Assembly: GCA_025403435.1 (NCBI GenBank)
Contig: JAJQZP010000249.1
Coordinates: 186,001 to 250,000 of the forward strand
Source: Artocarpus heterophyllus
Taxonomy: Eukaryota; Streptophyta; Magnoliopsida; Rosales; Moraceae
Length of the DNA: 64,000 nucleotides
Direction of reading: 5' to 3'
Each line of letters begins with the position of its first letter. The stretch's first letter is position 1. A program made the translations under genes and the position numbers. The notes below the pieces were generated by a model. It did not search any database. It was not told where the DNA came from and saw only the letters and a list, made by a program, of their open reading frames with translations. Below are positions 59,934 through 64,000 of this stretch, piece by piece.

Positions 59934-62032
59934 ATGACATCATCACCTAGAGAGAGAGCCAACATTTCACATTTGGTGATCAATGAAGAAGAACAATTTA
60001 ATGATCCACTGGAAGAAATTGGAGTTGACTTGCTATCTTAAGTTGATGGCTCCTCTGAAGTCACTCGTAAGGGCAAAAGGAAAATTCAACGAACTTCACC
60101 AGTTTAGAATTATTTTGATTTCGTAACACGTACAAACGAGCATGGTGCAACAGAAGAGCACGCAATTTGCAAAGTATGCAAACAAGACTACACAGGTAAA
60201 TCCTCTTCTAGCACTGGCCACTTAGAGAGGCATCGCAAAAAATGCGAAGCTAAGCATGGTGTAGGTGGTGTTGATTGTCGTCAACAAACACTTCAATTTA
60301 GCTCTGATGATAGTGTTATCAATTGGTCATATGACCAACAAAGAGCAAGAGAATGACATGCTAGATATTTGGCTAGTGCTCAACAACCAATTAGTCTTGC
60401 TGATGATCCAGCCTTTGAGGAGTACATTCAAAATGCCTATAATCCACAATATAGGTGTGTTTCAAGAACTACCATAAGAGTTGACACCATGAAAGTTTTT
60501 CATTCAATAAGGGAAAAGTTAGTAACTGAATTTAATTCATTCACTGCATCTGTTGCATGCACATCTGATTTATGGGAAGGTCGTACCAAAACTAGTTATA
60601 TCTGTGTAATTGCACATTATGTGGATAAAGATTAGTCTTTTCAAAAAAGATTAATTGCTTTTTGACCAATGCCTTATCCGCATGATGCCAAGGCCATTCA
60701 TGATGTCATTATGGAAGTTTTTGATTTTTATGGCATTAAAGAAAAGGTTTTAAGCATCACATTTGATAATGCATCTGCTAATACTGCTGCTATTAACCTT
60801 TTCAAAACAACATTGATACCACAATATGGCGAAACACTTTTTCACCAAAGATGTGCTTGTCATATTATTAACTTGTGTGTTCAAGATGGTATGAAATTTT
60901 TTCAAGGTTATTTGGAAAATATTCGAATGGCCTTGGGTTATATAGCAAGTTCTGGCTCTCGAATTGAAGAGTTTGCTAAGCTTTGCAAAAAAGCAAGCAT
61001 GAAACCCAGAAAACTTCCAACTGACATAGGACACCGGTGGGATTCAACATATTTGATGCTGAATGCATGCCTACCATACAAAGAGGTCATAACCGCGTAT
61101 TACAACTTGAAGAATTCAACTGAGCTACTTCAAGAATTTGATTGGCAAATTGCTTCATGCTTTTACAATTTCTTAAAGGTTTTTTATGAAGCCACTCTCA
61201 AACTCTCAGGTGTGTACTATCCCACCTCTCCTCATGCATTACATAAGTTGTACGACATTGCTGCAACCTTTGATATGCATAGAGATTTTGACATGTTTAA
61301 GGAATCTGTTGAGTTCATGGAACAAAAATTTAAAAAATATTAGGAGCGTGTTCCACCGTTGTATTGCATAGCTGCTGTATTGAATCCGAGAGTTAAATTA
61401 GCTGGTGTTGAATATTTGCTTAAGGGTATATGGGAAAAATTAAGGGTGCATTCTGACATCATAACTATTCAAACTGTGCAAGCAAAAGTTAACAACATAT
61501 TTACTGCATATAATGAAAAATATGGAGGAGACCATACAATATCCCCTGCACCTTTAGCAAATACTACTTCTGTACCACATGGTTCTTCATGGGCAAGTAT
61601 GATTAGCTACACCGGATTTGGTTTCGGTGCATCTCTACATCTTCAACACGCAGTGAATTGAAAAACTATCTGGAAACAAATTTTGCGACATTCATTTTCA
61701 ATGAGCAAGGTGGTGGTCATGATTTCAATAAGTTTGATCTTTTGTCATTTTGGAGATCACAGTCAAGAACTTTTCTTGTGCTCTCTAAAGTGGCTTATGA
61801 TATACTAACCATACCAGTATCCACAGTTGCAAGTGAACAAGTATTTAGTTGCAGTGGTAGAGTACTTGATGAACGGCGTGCACGTATGAGTGACAATATT
61901 CTGGAAGCGGTAATGTGCATCAAAGATTGGGAGGATGCTCGTAGAAGAAGCCAAGAAGTTCAAGATGATTGGGTTGATGACTTTAAAAATGTGGATATTT
62001 CTGATACTTCCACTGGGAGTAATACGTTGTAA
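59934..62032 (+). pseudogene. hAT transposase (BED zinc finger, RICESLEEPER-like), dead
   Basis: Starts at ATG 59934 (MTSSPRERANISHLVINEEE). A BED zinc finger lies at about 60100-60250 (AICKVCKQDYTGKSSSSTGH, LERHRKKC). The catalytic core shows CTSDLWEGRTKTSYI (near 60560) with the first Asp, and SITFDNASANTAAINLF (near 60752) with the second. GHRWDSTYLMLNACLPYKE (near 61030) is also typical. The C-terminal dimerisation domain is at about 61735-61935 (FDLLSFWRS, YDILTIPVSTVASEQVFS, RRARMSDNILEAVMCIKDW). In-frame stops near 60040, 60105, 60354, 60633, 60662 and 61341, and a frame change near 61620-61650, show it is inactive. Length and order match plant hAT transposases. Confidence 0.92.
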
Positions 62033-62284
62033 TTAATTATGAACAATATTTTTTTATTATTTTTTTTGTTTTTAGTAATTTGTAAACATCTAATGTATAA
62101 TTATCCCGATTGTACTCTTTTTTTCTTACCAAGGTTTTGTCCCACTGGATTTTCTTTGAAAAGGTTTTTAATGAGACAATCGTAAATAAAATATCCTTTT
62201 TTATATTTCCCTTAACTATTCAAACTTTTATATTTATTAACTTGTTTAAAAATTCAAAAATAAAAAATTGAAAATTATATGCTT
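62033..62284. other. 3' untranslated part of element H
   Basis: AT-rich sequence between the transposase stop and the right subterminal repeats; no other structure seen. Confidence 0.5.
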
Positions 62285-62560
62285 AGATGGGCTGGCTCAT
62301 TTTAACCCATGATGGGCCGGCCCATTTAAGGCCCAAGGCCCGACACAGCCCACGGCACGGCCCGACACGGCCCACGGCACGGCCCGACACGGCCCACGGC
62401 ACGACCCATATAAAATTAGCCCGCGGGCCAGGCCAAGCCAAGTTATTTTTAATATGGGCCGGCCCGGCCCGGCCCACGAAATTCATGGGCCGGCTCGGCC
62501 CGGCCCGCGGGCCGTGTGGGCATAAGGAGAACGGGCCGGGCCGGGCCGGCCCGTTCTTGC
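62285..62560. repeat. Right subterminal GGCC-rich repeats of element H
   Basis: GGGCCGGCCC-type repeats mirror those at the left end. A 22-bp tandem unit (CCCACGGCACGGCCCGACAC plus GG) repeats nearly three times around 62347-62402. Open frames 62283-62486 (minus) and 62287-62628 (plus) are artefacts of this composition. Confidence 0.85.
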
Positions 62561-62567
62561 AACACTA

Positions 62568-62575
62568 TTCATTTC
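62568..62575. repeat. Target site duplication of element H (right)
   Basis: TTCATTTC; see 58139-58146. Confidence 0.8.
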
Positions 62576-64000
62576 ATGTATGTGGCCTTGTACACAATAT
62601 TGATTGTTTAGAATATTTGGATGTGTGAGCAGTAAAAGGAAGCTCACTTTGTTTCTGGAATACCCTGTCTCATATGCGTTCTAAAAATTTCTCTGAGCTT
62701 GGATAAAGCATGAAATAATATAGAGGTGTTAATTACATTTACAGCTGCTTGTAGGAACTCCGTAGAACTGACCGAACAATATAAGCATTTTTCCTTTTTT
62801 TGATAAGATTGTGTGCGTTGGTATTAGCAAAATAATACAATATGCCATAGGCATTGAGTGCTAATAATTTTTTCCCTCTGCATGGTTATGTTGTTCTTAT
62901 GCTTATAGACAACCCTTGGCATGTAGGTTTTGAGGATTGGTACGAGTCCATTGATGTTGCTTATCGCCTTTTTCAGCTGTCATTCCATTGAACGGTTTGC
63001 TTTCTCCTTGCAGGTTAGGGGGGAAATAACTCACGCTAATAGAGCATGATTTGCAAAGTTATTAGATACAATATGCTTTCCCATTTATTAAATATTATAC
63101 TGCATCAGTTATTGGACATGTGTTATCTCTGAACTAATTTTAAAAAATTGGTTTATTTTACTGCCATTAACTTATTTGCGTTTCTATTGTGTGTGCTGCT
63201 TGTTCTTGTTAAACAGCAATCAATCTAGGATGTATTAATGAAATTTAGATTTCACAAAATATCGCATGTTCTTGTTACCTAGCTTACTTGCGATTATTAT
63301 GAATTGTATTTTGTTGAATTATTATATTTGATGAGATAAAAAATTAAATACGGAGCTTTTGAACAAACCTAAAAATACATCTATAAAAAGCTAAATAAAC
63401 CTAAAACAAATATAACCAACATATTTAATAAAAACGAACGACTAAAGTATAAAAAAAGAATAAAATTGATCCATGAACTAACCAAATTGCAAGACCTTGT
63501 TACTCTGACAATCAACAGTTATAGCCAAGTCTTATGAGATAACTGCTTCCCAACGAAATATGAATATAAAGATCTGAACCAGTTGTAAAAATGTGAAAGA
63601 AATGGAAAAAGAACTGTCCCTATAGTCATATAAAAATGACATGAGAAGGTCCAAGCAGCAATTTTTTCCAAATGGCTTCTACTTGTAATTATTGCTCTTG
63701 ATTCCTTTAAAAAAATTATTACTGTTGAAAAGAATACTGACATGGGTCTCTTTCATCACTCTTCATTTTGAATTTTTCAAGGCTTCTCAACAGATCAGAC
63801 AACCTTTCTATCAACCATTTTCTCTTCATCTTTTGCCTCCCACCGTTGCTCTTCAAGTTACCAAATCTATCATTCTCAACTTGAGTTCAAGGTAAAGATT
63901 TCTCCCTTTTACATATTGCCTAACACTCTACTTCTTTTGTCATTATCGTTGTCTTTTGTTCCTCTTTACTTGATTGTTCTGGTTAGATTTTCCTTGTTAT
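62576..64000 (+). other. T-rich sequence right of element H, possible host gene remainder
   Basis: Mostly intron-like sequence. Two weak exon candidates are seen. One is at 62908-62991, where a TTATAG acceptor-like site precedes a short frame (NPWHVGFEDWYESIDVAYRL). The other is at about 63781-63892, a frame with SQQIRQPFYQPFSLHLLPPT ending at a donor-like CAAG|GTAAAG. Neither is supported by a known domain, so this stays a hint. Confidence 0.3.

Larger units (their letters stand above)
58147..62567 (+). mobile_element. Element H: hAT DNA transposon, decayed
   Basis: A 4421-bp element. The left end reads TAGAGATGCAACAAAGGGCC and the right end, reversed, TAGTGTTGCAAGAACGGGCC, giving imperfect 25-bp terminal inverted repeats. 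The flanks TTCGTTTC (58139-58146) and TTCATTTC (62568-62575) form an 8-bp target duplication with one mismatch, the length expected of hAT. GC-rich GGGCCGGCCC-type subterminal repeats fill both ends, and a BED/hAT transposase pseudogene lies between. It cannot encode its own transposase now, but the ends could still be recognised in trans. Confidence 0.9.

Overview
The window is nuclear DNA of a flowering plant, probably a eudicot. It is AT-rich and made almost wholly of LTR retrotransposons, plus one hAT DNA transposon and a little possible host-gene sequence near the right end. Plant signs are Ty1/copia elements primed by initiator tRNA-Met, a Tat-type Ty3/gypsy element with two RNase H domains and an antisense extra gene, a BED/hAT transposase of the RICESLEEPER type, and T-rich plant-like introns. 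No bacterial genes, tRNAs or rRNAs were seen.

Layout. 1-1517: 3' end of a decayed copia element (pol tail and 3' LTR). 1518-3761: AT-rich spacer. 3762-33203: a three-level nest. The outer layer is a Tat-like Ty3/gypsy element on the minus strand (element C, 3767-33198, 5-bp target duplication CTAAT). Its 5' LTR is split by a plus-strand copia element (A, 14377-32807). The 5' LTR of A is split by a minus-strand copia element (B, 14942-24634, target duplication GTATG). B looks intact: 2031-bp LTRs with one difference noticed by eye, and a single open frame of 1317 codons. 33204-35954: spacer and a possible degenerate LTR. 35955-55852: a second nest. A solo LTR of a sister copia family (F, target duplication AATAC) is split by copia element D (minus), which is split just upstream of its gag start by copia element E (plus). 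A, B, D and E are one family. 55853-64000: spacer, a possible host first exon and intron, and a 4.4-kb hAT element (H, 58147-62567) with 25-bp terminal inverted repeats and an 8-bp target duplication.

How the parts work together. In the A/B/D/E family the LTR supplies the promoter. A leader of about 1.6 kb with conserved splice-like sites follows the primer site, and one gag-pol frame supplies gag, protease, integrase, reverse transcriptase and RNase H. The most unusual feature is an array of short GC-rich palindromes (TCGGCMTGCCGA type) repeating every 21-22 bp. One array lies about 120 bp upstream of the TATA box in every complete LTR. A second, longer array lies in the putative leader intron of every copy. 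Element C carries an antisense gene on the opposite strand, with its own promoter-like sequence and two intron-like gaps, followed by a tandem repeat of about 62 bp.

Limits. Lineage names rest on motif recognition by eye, and identities and LTR comparisons were done by reading. Host-gene calls at 56.8 kb and beyond are weak.
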